The notes below the pieces were generated by a model. That model had not been told where the DNA came from and ran no database searches. It was given only the letters and a program-made list of their open reading frames with translations. A stretch of DNA of 64,000 nucleotides, from IMG/VR virus record IMGVR_UViG_3300044701_002172, positions 62,001 through 126,000 of that record; one strand, 5' to 3'. This DNA is from a virus. Position 1 is the first letter of the stretch; each line of letters begins with the position of its first letter. Both the position numbers and the translations under genes were made by a program. This document shows, in pieces, positions 40,683 through 46,207 of the stretch.

Positions 40683-40866
40683 TTTCTAATTTTCTAAGTC
40701 TTTCATCGAGTTCATCCAGAAACTCAACAATATTTACATATTCTTCCCGTTGGGGAGGCTTGTACATCATTTTGAATGGCACTGGAAGTTGATCGAGTTT
40801 AGCCTTGAGGCTCTGGACCAGTTTCACCAAGGAATTCCATTCCTCTAGACTCACTTTGTTGTTCAT
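40663..40866 (-). CDS. Small hypothetical protein with helical heptads, 67 aa
   Basis: The start has a strong AGGAGAG Shine-Dalgarno. Residues ~5-27 (VSLEEWNSLVKLVQSLKAK) and 45-63 (NIVEFLDELDERLRKLEN) look like two amphipathic helices. It overlaps the 287-aa gene by 20 nt and the 82-aa gene by 68 nt in another frame, which is long, so coding on both sides should be treated with some care. Confidence 0.65.
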   Translation of the reverse strand: MNNKVSLEEWNSLVKLVQSLKAKLDQLPVPFKMMYKPPQREEYVNIVEFLDELDERLRKLENGNVTS

Positions 40867-41047
40867 TAGTAACTCTCTCCTTTCTTACCATATTATCATA
40901 GATCGTCTCCACCGAAATCTCGGGCTTCATGCCAGCATAGAAATTCGTGGCGACCTCTTCAATGCTATCGGCAAATTCATTGAAGCTGTCAAACATTTTC
41001 TCTTGTAATACCCCATCGGGGGTTTTGAAAGTAACTCTGTGTTCCAT
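40799..41047 (-). CDS. Hypothetical protein, 82 aa
   Basis: First gene of the baseplate-side late unit. Starts MEHRVTFKTPDGVLQEKMFDSF, then an acidic helix (NEFADSIEEVATNFYAGMKP). No clear Shine-Dalgarno. A CTAAATA late-type box lies 76 nt upstream. Its last third overlaps the next gene. No family recognised. Confidence 0.65.
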   Translation of the reverse strand: MEHRVTFKTPDGVLQEKMFDSFNEFADSIEEVATNFYAGMKPEISVETIYDNMVRKERVTNEQQSESRGMEFLGETGPEPQG

Positions 41048-41122
41048 AGCGACTTTTTGAGTGATTTTTTCTGGGGGAAATTTTTTGAAATCGAAGGATT
41101 TGAAGTTTCGAATTTCTTTTAA

Positions 41123-41129
41123 TATTTAG
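41123..41129 (-). promoter_or_regulatory. Possible late promoter (CTAAATA)
   Basis: Minus strand CTAAATA in the gene-free junction, upstream of the first late structural unit. Confidence 0.4.
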
Positions 41130-41175
41130 AGGGCTCTGGGAAACGTTTATAGCTTATAACAATGGGTCCCCTTTT

Positions 41176-41300
41176 ACGATTAACTGTTATTATTAATAAC
41201 GAACGATTACGATTAACTGTTTATTCTTTATACTCAAACATACGATTACCTGTTTATTCTTTATATCGTGTAATCCTAATTAATTGTTTATTCTTTATAT
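41176..41300. repeat. Four iteron-like ~33-nt repeats in a gene-free junction
   Basis: The 41,048-41,398 stretch has no gene. It holds four direct, degenerate copies of ACGATTAACTGTTTATTC followed by TTTATA, beginning at 41176, 41209, 41242 and 41276; the spacing of 33-34 nt is about three helical turns. The first copy is the most diverged. Could be binding sites, a promoter array or an origin. Confidence 0.8.
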
Positions 41301-41307
41301 TTACAAA

Positions 41308-41338
41308 TAAAAAAAGAGAGTGATAATAATCACTCTCT
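41308..41338 (-). terminator. Rho-independent terminator
   Basis: Minus strand AGAGAGTGA-TTATTA-TCACTCTCT, then TTTTTTT. 9-bp stem; closes the early-region transcript before the late genes. Confidence 0.9.
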
Positions 41339-41398
41339 AATAAATCTGTGATTCTATTAATAATAGAAACAGATGTTTTTTATGAAATACTTTCTCCC

Positions 41399-41677
41399 TC
41401 AATCTTCAGGAAATTCGATAATCTGAAGATCGCCAATCTTCCGTGCTTTCGCTATCACCGAACCGAGGGAGAATCCCAGGAGATCGGGTGATTTAATGAT
41501 CTCGGCAAGGTGTACAGCAAAGCGGGATGTAGCGTCGAAAGCGTATGCTTTCTCTGTGTTGCTGTGGAAGATGATTTCGACGCAATTCTCGTCGATCTCG
41601 ATGTTGTAAATTGCCGAGGATTCGTCAATAGTGAAAGTCCGAAAAATCGGGGCTTTTGAGATAACGAAGGAAGGCAT
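41399..41677 (-). CDS. Hypothetical protein, 92 aa (weakly KTSC-like)
   Basis: Residues 17-48 (TIDESSAIYNIEIDENCV, then EIIFHSNTEKAYAFDA) resemble the first half of KTSC proteins (SS.I..I.YD...V.F..G..Y.Y), but the usual VGRFFN end is not evident, so the match is weak. Last gene of the early-side transcript, followed by a strong terminator. No clear Shine-Dalgarno. Function unknown. Confidence 0.7.
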   Translation of the reverse strand: MPSFVISKAPIFRTFTIDESSAIYNIEIDENCVEIIFHSNTEKAYAFDATSRFAVHLAEIIKSPDLLGFSLGSVIAKARKIGDLQIIEFPED

Positions 41678-41705
41678 GGTTTCTGTAAAGAATTGGGGTT
41701 GGGGT

Positions 41706-41725
41706 GGGGGGCTGGAGTGCCCCCC
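41706..41725 (-). terminator. GC-rich hairpin after the 98-aa gene
   Basis: GGGGGG/CCCCCC stem with an 8-nt loop, 21 nt after the stop of the 98-aa gene. No T-tract follows, so termination strength is uncertain. Confidence 0.5.
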
Positions 41726-41746
41726 GTTGCTCGCTATCCTAGCACA

Positions 41747-42043
41747 TCACAGGCGGCTGTTCCGATCCTGTGCCCACATGGCGAGGCGCTTGGTGCTCGC
41801 CTTGCTGAACACCCGATCGGTCTGGGTGATGCTGCCGTCGTCGTGGCTGACACGGTGGCGGTTGGCAGCCTTGGCACACTGCTGGAGGGCACGGCGTCCC
41901 TGGGCGTTGGTCTGGGCGAGGTTCAGCAGCAGGGTGGCACGGTGAGCGCCGATCACCTGGGGGCGGTTGATCAGGATCTGAGCGACTCGCTCGGCGTCAC
42001 CCATGAAGGCGGCGAAGCGGGAGGAGGGGATGATCTTGAGCAT
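41747..42043 (-). CDS. Small basic protein, 98 aa, paralogue of the 59-aa gene at 45.4 kb
   Basis: I start at ATG 42043 (MLKIIPSSRFAAFMGDAER) because the promoter and hairpin at 42060-42116 lie inside the longer frame. The middle (RPQVIGAHRATLLLNLAQTN) is helical. The C-terminus GRRALQQCAKAANR plus SKASTKRLAMWAQDR pairs with GRPALRTAAMAAGR plus GKASTMRLALWVSKG in the gene at 45396-45575, showing a shared family. GC-rich. Function unknown. Confidence 0.7.
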   Translation of the reverse strand: MLKIIPSSRFAAFMGDAERVAQILINRPQVIGAHRATLLLNLAQTNAQGRRALQQCAKAANRHRVSHDDGSITQTDRVFSKASTKRLAMWAQDRNSRL

Positions 42044-42059
42044 GGATCTCGGTGGTAGT

Positions 42060-42116
42060 GGGGGGCGGTGGTGCCCCCCGATGTCGTAATTATAGCGGAT
42101 CGGGGGTGGCTGTCGA
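42060..42116 (-). promoter_or_regulatory. Sigma70-type promoter with hairpin in the leader
   Basis: -35 TCGACA (42116-42111), 16-nt spacer, -10 TATAAT (42094-42089). A 7-bp GC hairpin (42060-42079, loop of 6) follows in the transcribed leader of the 98-aa gene. Confidence 0.65.
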
Positions 42117-42145
42117 GGGTCGGCAGCCAGTTCCCGAAGTGGCAC

Positions 42146-42331
42146 TCAGTGGCGGTCGGAGATGTTCCAGGTGCCCCAGCCTCCATGCTGGCGCTCGTGC
42201 TCCAGCTGGCGGGTGTCGATCGCTTCGAGGCGCTGGGCGCTGCTGTACTTTGCCCAGCCTTCGGCGGTCTCGCTAGCGAGGCAGCTGCCGTAGCAGGCGT
42301 TCCAGATCAGGTTCGCTTCGTCGATGGTCAT
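42146..42331 (-). CDS. Small hypothetical protein, 61 aa
   Basis: ATG 42331 chosen because it follows a TATACT promoter with the repeated leader CAAGTCAACCACCGACACCG. Reads MTIDEANLIWNACYGSCLAS and ends GGWGTWNISDRH; Trp- and His-rich, two Cys. GC-rich like its neighbours. No family recognised. Confidence 0.7.
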   Translation of the reverse strand: MTIDEANLIWNACYGSCLASETAEGWAKYSSAQRLEAIDTRQLEHERQHGGWGTWNISDRH

Positions 42332-42358
42332 CGGTCGGTGTCGGTGGTTGACTTGATC

Positions 42359-42379
42359 AGTATAGTGCCCCTCAGGGCA
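42359..42379 (-). promoter_or_regulatory. TATACT -10 element with hairpin
   Basis: -10 TATACT (42364-42359) next to a TGCCC-loop-GGGCA hairpin (42366-42379) that overlaps the stop of the 58-aa gene. Leader CAAGTCAACCACCGAC is shared with three other promoters nearby. No TTGACA at -35. Confidence 0.55.
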
Positions 42380-42548
42380 TCTGGCAGCTGCCAGGTGTGA
42401 CAGAATTGTAGGTGGCACAGCGGGCAGCGGTTGCTTGGTTGACCGCTGCCACGGTGTCAGCAGCGAACCCGATGGCAGCACCGCCCACGGTGGCGATGGG
42501 AGCGTAGAAAGCAGCACCGAGGGCGAGGAGGGCGATGGTCTTGATCAT
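42372..42548 (-). CDS. Small secreted or membrane protein with signal-peptide-like N-terminus, 58 aa
   Basis: Begins MIKTIALLALGAAFYAPIAT: one Lys and then a hydrophobic stretch, like a signal peptide or membrane anchor, followed by an Ala-rich region and two Cys near the end (AARCATYNS, GSCQMP). Start supported by the shared promoter leader directly upstream. Its 3' end contains the hairpin of the next promoter. No family recognised. Confidence 0.7.
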   Translation of the reverse strand: MIKTIALLALGAAFYAPIATVGGAAIGFAADTVAAVNQATAARCATYNSVTPGSCQMP

Positions 42549-42572
42549 GGGGTGTCGGTGGTTGACTTGATC

Positions 42573-42603
42573 AGTATAGCATGGAAAGGGGGCAGATGCC
42601 CCC
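42573..42603 (-). promoter_or_regulatory. Hairpin plus TATACT promoter
   Basis: Hairpin GGGGGC-ATCT-GCCCCC followed by TTTCC, then -10 TATACT (42578-42573) and the leader CAAGTCAACCACCGACACC. Acts as end of the 91-aa gene and start of the 58-aa gene. Confidence 0.6.
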
Positions 42604-42611
42604 CTGGTGGT

Positions 42612-42887
42612 TCAGAACATCTCCCCGATCGGCATGATGTCGGGGGTGGGATCGTAACCGTCGAAAATCGCCTTTACGATGTCATCGTAGGATCGCTGGC
42701 TGAGAATACCCTCCACAGCGATCTCCTCTGCCCATTCATAGAATCCACCCGAGAGAAAATCACAGGGGAACAGATACGGATGGGTTTGATCCATCAAGTC
42801 TTCGATCTTACCCAGCTCGGTGTTCAGATCGGTGGGGATCTCCCAAGCTTCGTCGATCTGAACGGTGTCGGTGAAGGCGTAGGTCAT
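42612..42887 (-). CDS. Acidic hypothetical protein, 91 aa
   Basis: Starts MTYAFTDTVQIDEAWEIPTD; strongly acidic, with KIEDLMDQTHPYLFP and GGFYEWAEEIAVEGILSQRS. No membrane segment. Flanked on both sides by hairpin-TATACT modules, so it has its own transcript. No Shine-Dalgarno in the leader. Family not recognised. Confidence 0.72.
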   Translation of the reverse strand: MTYAFTDTVQIDEAWEIPTDLNTELGKIEDLMDQTHPYLFPCDFLSGGFYEWAEEIAVEGILSQRSYDDIVKAIFDGYDPTPDIMPIGEMF

Positions 42888-42914
42888 CGGTCGGTGTCGG
42901 TGGTTGACTTGTTC

Positions 42915-42950
42915 AGTATAGGGGCAGGAGAGGGGGGCTGTGTGCCCCCC
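42915..42950 (-). promoter_or_regulatory. Hairpin plus TATACT promoter
   Basis: GGGGGG-CACACAG-CCCCCC stem-loop (42932-42950), then TATACT (42920-42915) and the CAAGTCAACCACCGACACCG leader. No TTGACA at the -35 position. Confidence 0.6.
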
Positions 42951-42962
42951 GTGTGTAGGTTG

Positions 42963-43691
42963 TCAGGCTGGCACAGCTGCCCGAACCTTGACCTTCTGGA
43001 CCTTACGATTCGCCCTCGATGCCTTGCCCCACTCGCTGCCAGCGGGTTGGGTGCCGTGAACCAGCAGAGCGAAGGGACCATCCTCAAAGCAGGAGCGATC
43101 CTTTACATCAACCTTGAAACCTGCTGCCATAGCGTCATCCTCAGTCATGAACACTTTAGCATAACGAGGGAACACACCTTCGTCGATGAGATAATCAAAC
43201 TTGCCACCATAGCTGGCGGTGAAGTAGAAATTATCTGGCAGGTTGAGTCCTACAAACAGGGGCAGATTCTTGCTGTAGCAGTAGAACTTGATCGAAGGAT
43301 TAGCGTGAGCAACCAACAACCAAGCGAGCAAATACTCAGCAGAGAAGAAGTCACCACTCTCGTGAATCCTCACTTTAGTGATAGATTTAGTGAGATTCTG
43401 GCGGAGTTCGGTGTTGATGAGACCAGCACAGTTACCCTCCTTGAGAGCTTCACGGATCGCCTGAAGGTTACGCTGGCGGGATTCATAAACTTTCGTGTAC
43501 TGTACTTCACTGCTAGCAGCAAAACAGCGAAACTCAGTTTGAGGACCATCCCAGATCTTGCGTTTGCCGTTAGAATCAATCCGAACCATAGAGAGGCACT
43601 GATTAGCACCTGGGCAGGTTGTGCCTGCTGGCAGGTTGAAAATCAGGGTGTGCTTGTCGAGCTTGTCGTTGCCTTTAGAGAAGCTGAGCAT
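42963..43691 (-). CDS. GP88-like phage protein
   Basis: 242 aa. Carries the pattern I associate with the phage 'gene product 88' family: LPAGTTCPGANQCLS with two Cys (~21-34), FRCFAASSEVQYT (~54-66), RIHESGDFFSAEYLLAWLLVA (~108-128), and IKFYCYSKNLP (~133). The H-x-SGDFFS motif and conserved Cys suggest a metal- or nucleic-acid-related role, but no activity is established for the family. GC-rich, own promoter module. Confidence moderate for the family, none for function. Confidence 0.75.
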   Translation of the reverse strand: MLSFSKGNDKLDKHTLIFNLPAGTTCPGANQCLSMVRIDSNGKRKIWDGPQTEFRCFAASSEVQYTKVYESRQRNLQAIREALKEGNCAGLINTELRQNLTKSITKVRIHESGDFFSAEYLLAWLLVAHANPSIKFYCYSKNLPLFVGLNLPDNFYFTASYGGKFDYLIDEGVFPRYAKVFMTEDDAMAAGFKVDVKDRSCFEDGPFALLVHGTQPAGSEWGKASRANRKVQKVKVRAAVPA

Positions 43692-43715
43692 CGGTCGTCT
43701 GTGGTTGACTTGTTC

Positions 43716-43740
43716 AGTATAGGGGGCAGGTGGTGCCCCC
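43716..43740 (-). promoter_or_regulatory. Hairpin plus TATACT promoter
   Basis: GGGGGCA-CCACC-TGCCCCC directly abuts TATACT (43721-43716); leader CAAGTCAACCAC follows, 25 nt before the 242-aa ATG. Confidence 0.6.
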
Positions 43741-43778
43741 TGGTGGTGCTGGTGGACAGTGCCCCAACTGGCACAGGG

Positions 43779-43970
43779 TCAGAAGTCTACTGCCCAGTGT
43801 GGGTCATTCTTTATATCAACCCAGAAGAAGTTTTTCCCATTGTGAGAACGAAGGAACACACGGTTCTCTTTAATTTGCTCCACAATACACTCTGGGTTGT
43901 TGTTCATCAGGTTAGCGAATCTGTTCTTCGCTTTGTTAGATTTAGGAGTGACAAAAGCGAGGTCAAACAT
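43779..43970 (-). CDS. Small basic hypothetical protein, 63 aa
   Basis: Starts MFDLAFVTPKSNKAKNRFAN; the second half (VFLRSHNGKNFFWVDIKN) is probably beta. Lies 9 nt after the 59-aa gene, likely the same transcript. No family recognised. Confidence 0.7.
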   Translation of the reverse strand: MFDLAFVTPKSNKAKNRFANLMNNNPECIVEQIKENRVFLRSHNGKNFFWVDIKNDPHWAVDF

Positions 43971-43979
43971 GTTAGAAAC

Positions 43980-44159
43980 TCACAGAACGTAGTAACCTTG
44001 AGCAGCAAACAGTTGGGGTTGATTCTGTTGCCAACCCACCAGCATCTGCTGGAGTTGTTGATCAGAATAGTTGTTCACCCAGAGATACTCAGCGGTGGGT
44101 TGAGTGTTCACAATCCGAAGGAAATTAACGATGGTTTGAATAGCTTTGAGGCGATTCAC
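43980..44159 (-). CDS. Small hypothetical protein with GTG start, 59 aa
   Basis: GTG at 44159 follows the leader CTCAGTTGAAACAAACAAC, which also occurs before two other genes. Reads NRLKAIQTIVNFLRIVN, then a Gln-rich helix (SDQQLQQMLVGWQQNQ), ending AAQGYYVL. No ATG is available at the right place. No family recognised. Confidence 0.65.
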   Translation of the reverse strand: MNRLKAIQTIVNFLRIVNTQPTAEYLWVNNYSDQQLQQMLVGWQQNQPQLFAAQGYYVL

Positions 44160-44181
44160 GTTGTTTGTTTCAACTGAGGTC

Positions 44182-44213
44182 AGTATGGCACCCCCTAGGC
44201 ACGTTTGGGGGTG
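44182..44213 (-). promoter_or_regulatory. Hairpin plus CATACT promoter
   Basis: CACCCCC/GGGGGTG stem (44213-44189), then -10 CATACT (44187-44182). The hairpin overlaps the last codons of the 85-aa gene. Confidence 0.5.
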
Positions 44214-44452
44214 TTAGTGGACAGTTCAGAAAGTGTCACATCACATACCCAATAGTACGCTTTCTCTGTGCTAGAACTCACAAACAGCAGAAACTGTTGG
44301 GTATATTTTAGGAGGGTTTCTCGCCCACCTGAATTATACCAATCGCTGACACGGTTAGCAACAAACAATGTCACACCTACGATGATAGCAACCACTGTTG
44401 CTAGATTATACATCAGGGTGGACACGAAAGACTTCACAAACTCGTTGTTCAT
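44195..44452 (-). CDS. Membrane protein with one transmembrane helix, 85 aa
   Basis: Residues ~14-34 (MYNLATVVAIIVGVTLFVA) form a transmembrane helix, followed by a polar and aromatic tail (KYTQQFLLFVSSSTEKAYYW). The short charged N-terminus with one Lys gives no strong topology rule. Start ATG 44452 lies 32 nt after a second TATACT. Followed by a hairpin. No family recognised. Confidence 0.72.
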   Translation of the reverse strand: MNNEFVKSFVSTLMYNLATVVAIIVGVTLFVANRVSDWYNSGGRETLLKYTQQFLLFVSSSTEKAYYWVCDVTLSELSTNTPKRA

Positions 44453-44483
44453 GGTTGTTGTTAAGAATTGTTTGGTGGGTTGA

Positions 44484-44537
44484 GTATATTTCCCTCAACC
44501 ACACACCAAGCATAGCAACAACAACCCCACCAGTCAA
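44484..44537 (-). promoter_or_regulatory. Sigma70-type promoter TTGACT-17-TATGCT
   Basis: -35 TTGACT (44537-44532), exactly 17 nt, -10 TATGCT (44514-44509). A further TATACT at 44489-44484 could be an alternative -10. The -35 box is preceded by CCCC and a copy of the repeated CAGTGGAC...TGGCACA element. Confidence 0.75.
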
Positions 44538-44590
44538 GGGGCAGTGGACACTAGACAAACTGGCACACAACCCCTTGACAAACACTAAAA

Positions 44591-44618
44591 TACCCTCTAG
44601 ATTGTAGTCTAGAGGGTA
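44591..44618 (-). terminator. Palindromic hairpin, probable terminator
   Basis: TACCCTCTAGA-CTACAA-TCTAGAGGGTA on the minus strand, 11-bp stem, followed by TTTTAG, 8 nt after the stop of the 42-aa gene. Confidence 0.75.
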
Positions 44619-44625
44619 TAATATA

Positions 44626-44754
44626 CTACTCTTGAGTAGTATAATCTATATCTACTACTATACTATAATCATCATACTCTAATTCTTTATTCTTTATATC
44701 ATATTCTTCTAATTCATTCTTTATATAATCTTGAAAGGTTAATGTATTAGACAT
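44626..44754 (-). CDS. Very small acidic protein with internal duplication, 42 aa
   Basis: Reads MSNTLTFQDY, then IKNELEEYD followed by IKNKELEYD, then DYSIVVDIDYTTQE. The two nonapeptides are a tandem duplication at DNA level too (ATATAAAGAAT twice). Preceded by a leader shared with the KTSC gene and followed by a terminator. Short, so called a gene mainly because of this framing. Confidence 0.6.
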   Translation of the reverse strand: MSNTLTFQDYIKNELEEYDIKNKELEYDDYSIVVDIDYTTQE

Positions 44755-44799
44755 ATGATTAAAGATTAAAGTTTAATTTTGAAATTATCTTAAAATTGA

Positions 44800-44848
44800 A
44801 AAAAGTGAAAAATCTTAATTATTGAGTTTTTAAGATTTTTCACTTTTT
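44800..44848 (-). terminator. 18-bp perfect AT-rich hairpin
   Basis: Perfect inverted repeat (left arm 44800-44817, right arm 44831-44848, loop 13 nt), 8 nt after the stop of the 58-aa gene; on the minus strand the second arm ends in T5-6. Likely terminator, or processing/stability structure at the head of the 42-aa gene transcript. Confidence 0.7.
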
Positions 44849-44855
44849 GGGATTC

Positions 44856-45032
44856 TCAACTTTCCAGCAATTCTGGATAATAGTCCTCCACCTCAGTCAT
44901 CAGCTCTTCATCACTATACTTATCATAACCTTCATCAAGATAATCATAACACAGTTGTGTCATAGTCTTGAGATCCATGTCATCAATCAGTTGTTGAATG
45001 AATTGATCTTGAAGTTCAGAACGATTAGTCAT
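44856..45032 (-). CDS. Acidic small protein, 58 aa
   Basis: Reads MTNRSELQDQFIQQLIDDMD and ends EVEDYYPELLES. Very acidic, helical. ATG overlaps the stop of the preceding gene (AAATGA), so translation is coupled. Third gene of a three-gene unit driven by the promoter at 45349-45382. No family recognised. Confidence 0.7.
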   Translation of the reverse strand: MTNRSELQDQFIQQLIDDMDLKTMTQLCYDYLDEGYDKYSDEELMTEVEDYYPELLES

Positions 45033-45157
45033 TTCCGAAGGGGGGAGTTGTTGTAACGTCGAAAGGCAGTGGTGATGATTAGAAGGGTGCTCAGCACCCC
45101 CACAAATCCTAGAACAGTGATAGCATCACCTTGAAAACCGAGTGTGTCAACAGTCAT
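45029..45157 (-). CDS. Single-span membrane microprotein, 42 aa
   Basis: Reads MTVDTLGFQGDAITVLGFVG, continues as a hydrophobic helix (VLSTLLIITTAF) and ends in a basic tail RRYNNSPLRK, so the tail is probably cytoplasmic. Start and stop both overlap neighbours (ATGATG and AAATGA). Its size recalls small photosystem or cytochrome subunits, but I see no specific match. Confidence 0.7.
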   Translation of the reverse strand: MTVDTLGFQGDAITVLGFVGVLSTLLIITTAFRRYNNSPLRK

Positions 45158-45324
45158 CATACATCATAGCAAAGGTACTGAGCCATTTCATCCTTGTAAG
45201 AGTCAATCTCATCATCATTCAACCAAGGCATAGTCAACACAAAATTGAAGTGTTCAACCATCCAAGCATTGAGTGTCATGTGTTCATCATGACGGCTGAT
45301 GATGTTGCTGTTGAAGTAATCCAT
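45157..45324 (-). CDS. Small hypothetical protein, 55 aa
   Basis: Reads MDYFNSNIISRHDEHMTLNA and ends EMAQYLCYDV; acidic, with NAWMVEHFNFVLTMPWLND in the middle. GAGAG lies before the ATG. First gene of the three-gene unit; its stop overlaps the next start. Confidence 0.7.
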   Translation of the reverse strand: MDYFNSNIISRHDEHMTLNAWMVEHFNFVLTMPWLNDDEIDSYKDEMAQYLCYDV

Positions 45325-45348
45325 GGTGGATCTCTCAGGAACAAATTA

Positions 45349-45382
45349 AGAATAACATGGGTGGGGGCTGGTGTCAACCCCC
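45349..45382 (-). promoter_or_regulatory. Promoter TTGACA-17-TATTCT with -35 in a GC hairpin loop
   Basis: -35 TTGACA (45377-45372), 17-nt spacer, -10 TATTCT (45354-45349). The -35 lies in the loop of a GGGGG/CCCCC stem (45382-45378 with 45367-45363). Little T follows, so termination may be weak here. Confidence 0.8.
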
Positions 45383-45395
45383 TTGTGCCACTTAA

Positions 45396-45575
45396 TCAGA
45401 TGGCACTCGTGCCCTTGCTCACCCACAGGGCAAGCCTCATGGTGCTAGCCTTGCCCACCTGCTCCTTGCTACGACCCGCTGCCATAGCAGCAGTCCGAAG
45501 GGCGGGACGACCCGAATCGGTCTTGGTGGCGGTCAGCACGTTACGAGCGGCTTGGAGCAGTTGCTGTTGGGTCAT
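45396..45575 (-). CDS. Small basic protein, 59 aa, paralogue of the 98-aa gene
   Basis: ATG 45575 chosen (MTQQQLLQAARNVLTATKTD); the longer frame would begin upstream of the promoter leader hairpin. C-terminus GRPALRTAAMAAGR and GKASTMRLALWVSKG aligns with the gene at 41747-42043. GC-rich. Function unknown. Confidence 0.72.
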   Translation of the reverse strand: MTQQQLLQAARNVLTATKTDSGRPALRTAAMAAGRSKEQVGKASTMRLALWVSKGTSAI

Positions 45576-45586
45576 GATCCTCTGGG

Positions 45587-45649
45587 ATAGTGTTGGTCGG
45601 GGTGTTCCCCCGATGAACATAGTATGGCACCCACCAGAGCCACCTGGAA
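45587..45649 (-). promoter_or_regulatory. Promoter TTCCAG-17-CATACT with leader hairpin
   Basis: -35-like TTCCAG (45649-45644), 17 nt, -10 CATACT (45626-45621). A CGGGG/CCCCG hairpin lies in the leader. The repeated GTGACAGTTC...GTGGCACA element is just upstream. Confidence 0.55.
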
Positions 45650-45735
45650 GCCCCTCTGTGCCACCTCTAGAACTGTCACAGTGTCACAGGCTCAAATATT
45701 CTGAAGTGTGCTAGGAAGGGCTTCTGGACTAGGTA

Positions 45736-45760
45736 TAAAAAAAGGGGCTCATTGAGCCCC
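45736..45760 (-). terminator. Rho-independent terminator
   Basis: GGGGCTC-AAT-GAGCCCC, then TTTTTTT on the minus strand, after the 54-aa gene. Confidence 0.92.
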
Positions 45761-45770
45761 CGAGTATACC

Positions 45771-45935
45771 TTAGTCCCAATCCCCATAGTCATCGTAATC
45801 CTTGAATTTAGACTGACGTTTATTCCTTGTTGAATAACGTTTCTGATTTTGGACATCATAACCAAAATCTTCAAAGTCTTCTTCAAGGGTCAGATCCTTA
45901 ACAGAATCTGTGTACTTACGAGTGCTTTTTGCCAT
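45771..45935 (-). CDS. Small charged conserved protein, 54 aa, late-expressed
   Basis: Reads MAKSTRKYTDSVKDLTLEED and ends FKDYDDYGDWD; acidic middle and end, basic linker (QKRYSTRNKRQSK). I recall a similar short protein in cyanomyoviruses, no known function. It has its own late box (AATAAATA), an AGGAG Shine-Dalgarno and a strong terminator, so it is a single-gene late unit inside the early region. Confidence 0.75.
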   Translation of the reverse strand: MAKSTRKYTDSVKDLTLEEDFEDFGYDVQNQKRYSTRNKRQSKFKDYDDYGDWD

Positions 45936-45964
45936 TTTTAACTGAAATTACTCCTGTTTTCGGT

Positions 45965-45972
45965 TATTTATT
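45965..45972 (-). promoter_or_regulatory. Late-type promoter (AATAAATA)
   Basis: Minus strand AATAAATA, 29 nt before the 54-aa ATG, with AGGAG between; it overlaps the stop of the KTSC gene. Confidence 0.6.
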
Positions 45973-45974
45973 GC

Positions 45975-46202
45975 TCAAACGGTCACAATTTGAAGAGTTT
46001 GGTCTTCTTTGAGTGCTCGATTGAACAAACGACCCACACTTTGGTGGTTTTCGATAGCATTTTCCACAGTTTCTACAAAATTACCGTTCATATCACGGTA
46101 GTTATAGCTATTACCACTCTTAAATGTAATAGTGACAATGTTATCACTATCTACACTAACAGTCTGAATAGCAGTAGAATCAATGTTGTTAATGGTTTTC
46201 AT
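45975..46202 (-). CDS. KTSC domain protein, 75 aa
   Basis: The whole protein fits the KTSC domain (PF13619-type): DSTAIQTVSVDSDN, then VTITFKSGNSYNYRD, then SVGRLFNRALKED near the C-terminus. Function of the domain is unknown; it is common in phages and near RNA-processing genes. ATG 46202 taken rather than an upstream TTG. Long leader (~130 nt) with a hairpin and a promoter at 46335-46363. Confidence 0.85.
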   Translation of the reverse strand: MKTINNIDSTAIQTVSVDSDNIVTITFKSGNSYNYRDMNGNFVETVENAIENHQSVGRLFNRALKEDQTLQIVTV

Positions 46203-46207
46203 GTTTA

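Noticed and set aside
41176-41300. CRISPR array
   Set aside because: Only four degenerate repeats with no unique spacers of constant size between conserved units; no cas genes.
41631-42400. Several 70-120-aa plus-strand frames in the GC-rich block
   Set aside because: Antisense to the 98-aa and 61-aa genes; compositional artefacts without start signals or protein-like patterns.
42435-44177. 580-aa open frame on the plus strand
   Set aside because: It runs antisense to at least six minus-strand genes with promoters and terminators. Its repeated HRSVSVVDL peptide is just the reverse reading of the repeated promoter leaders. A product of high GC content.
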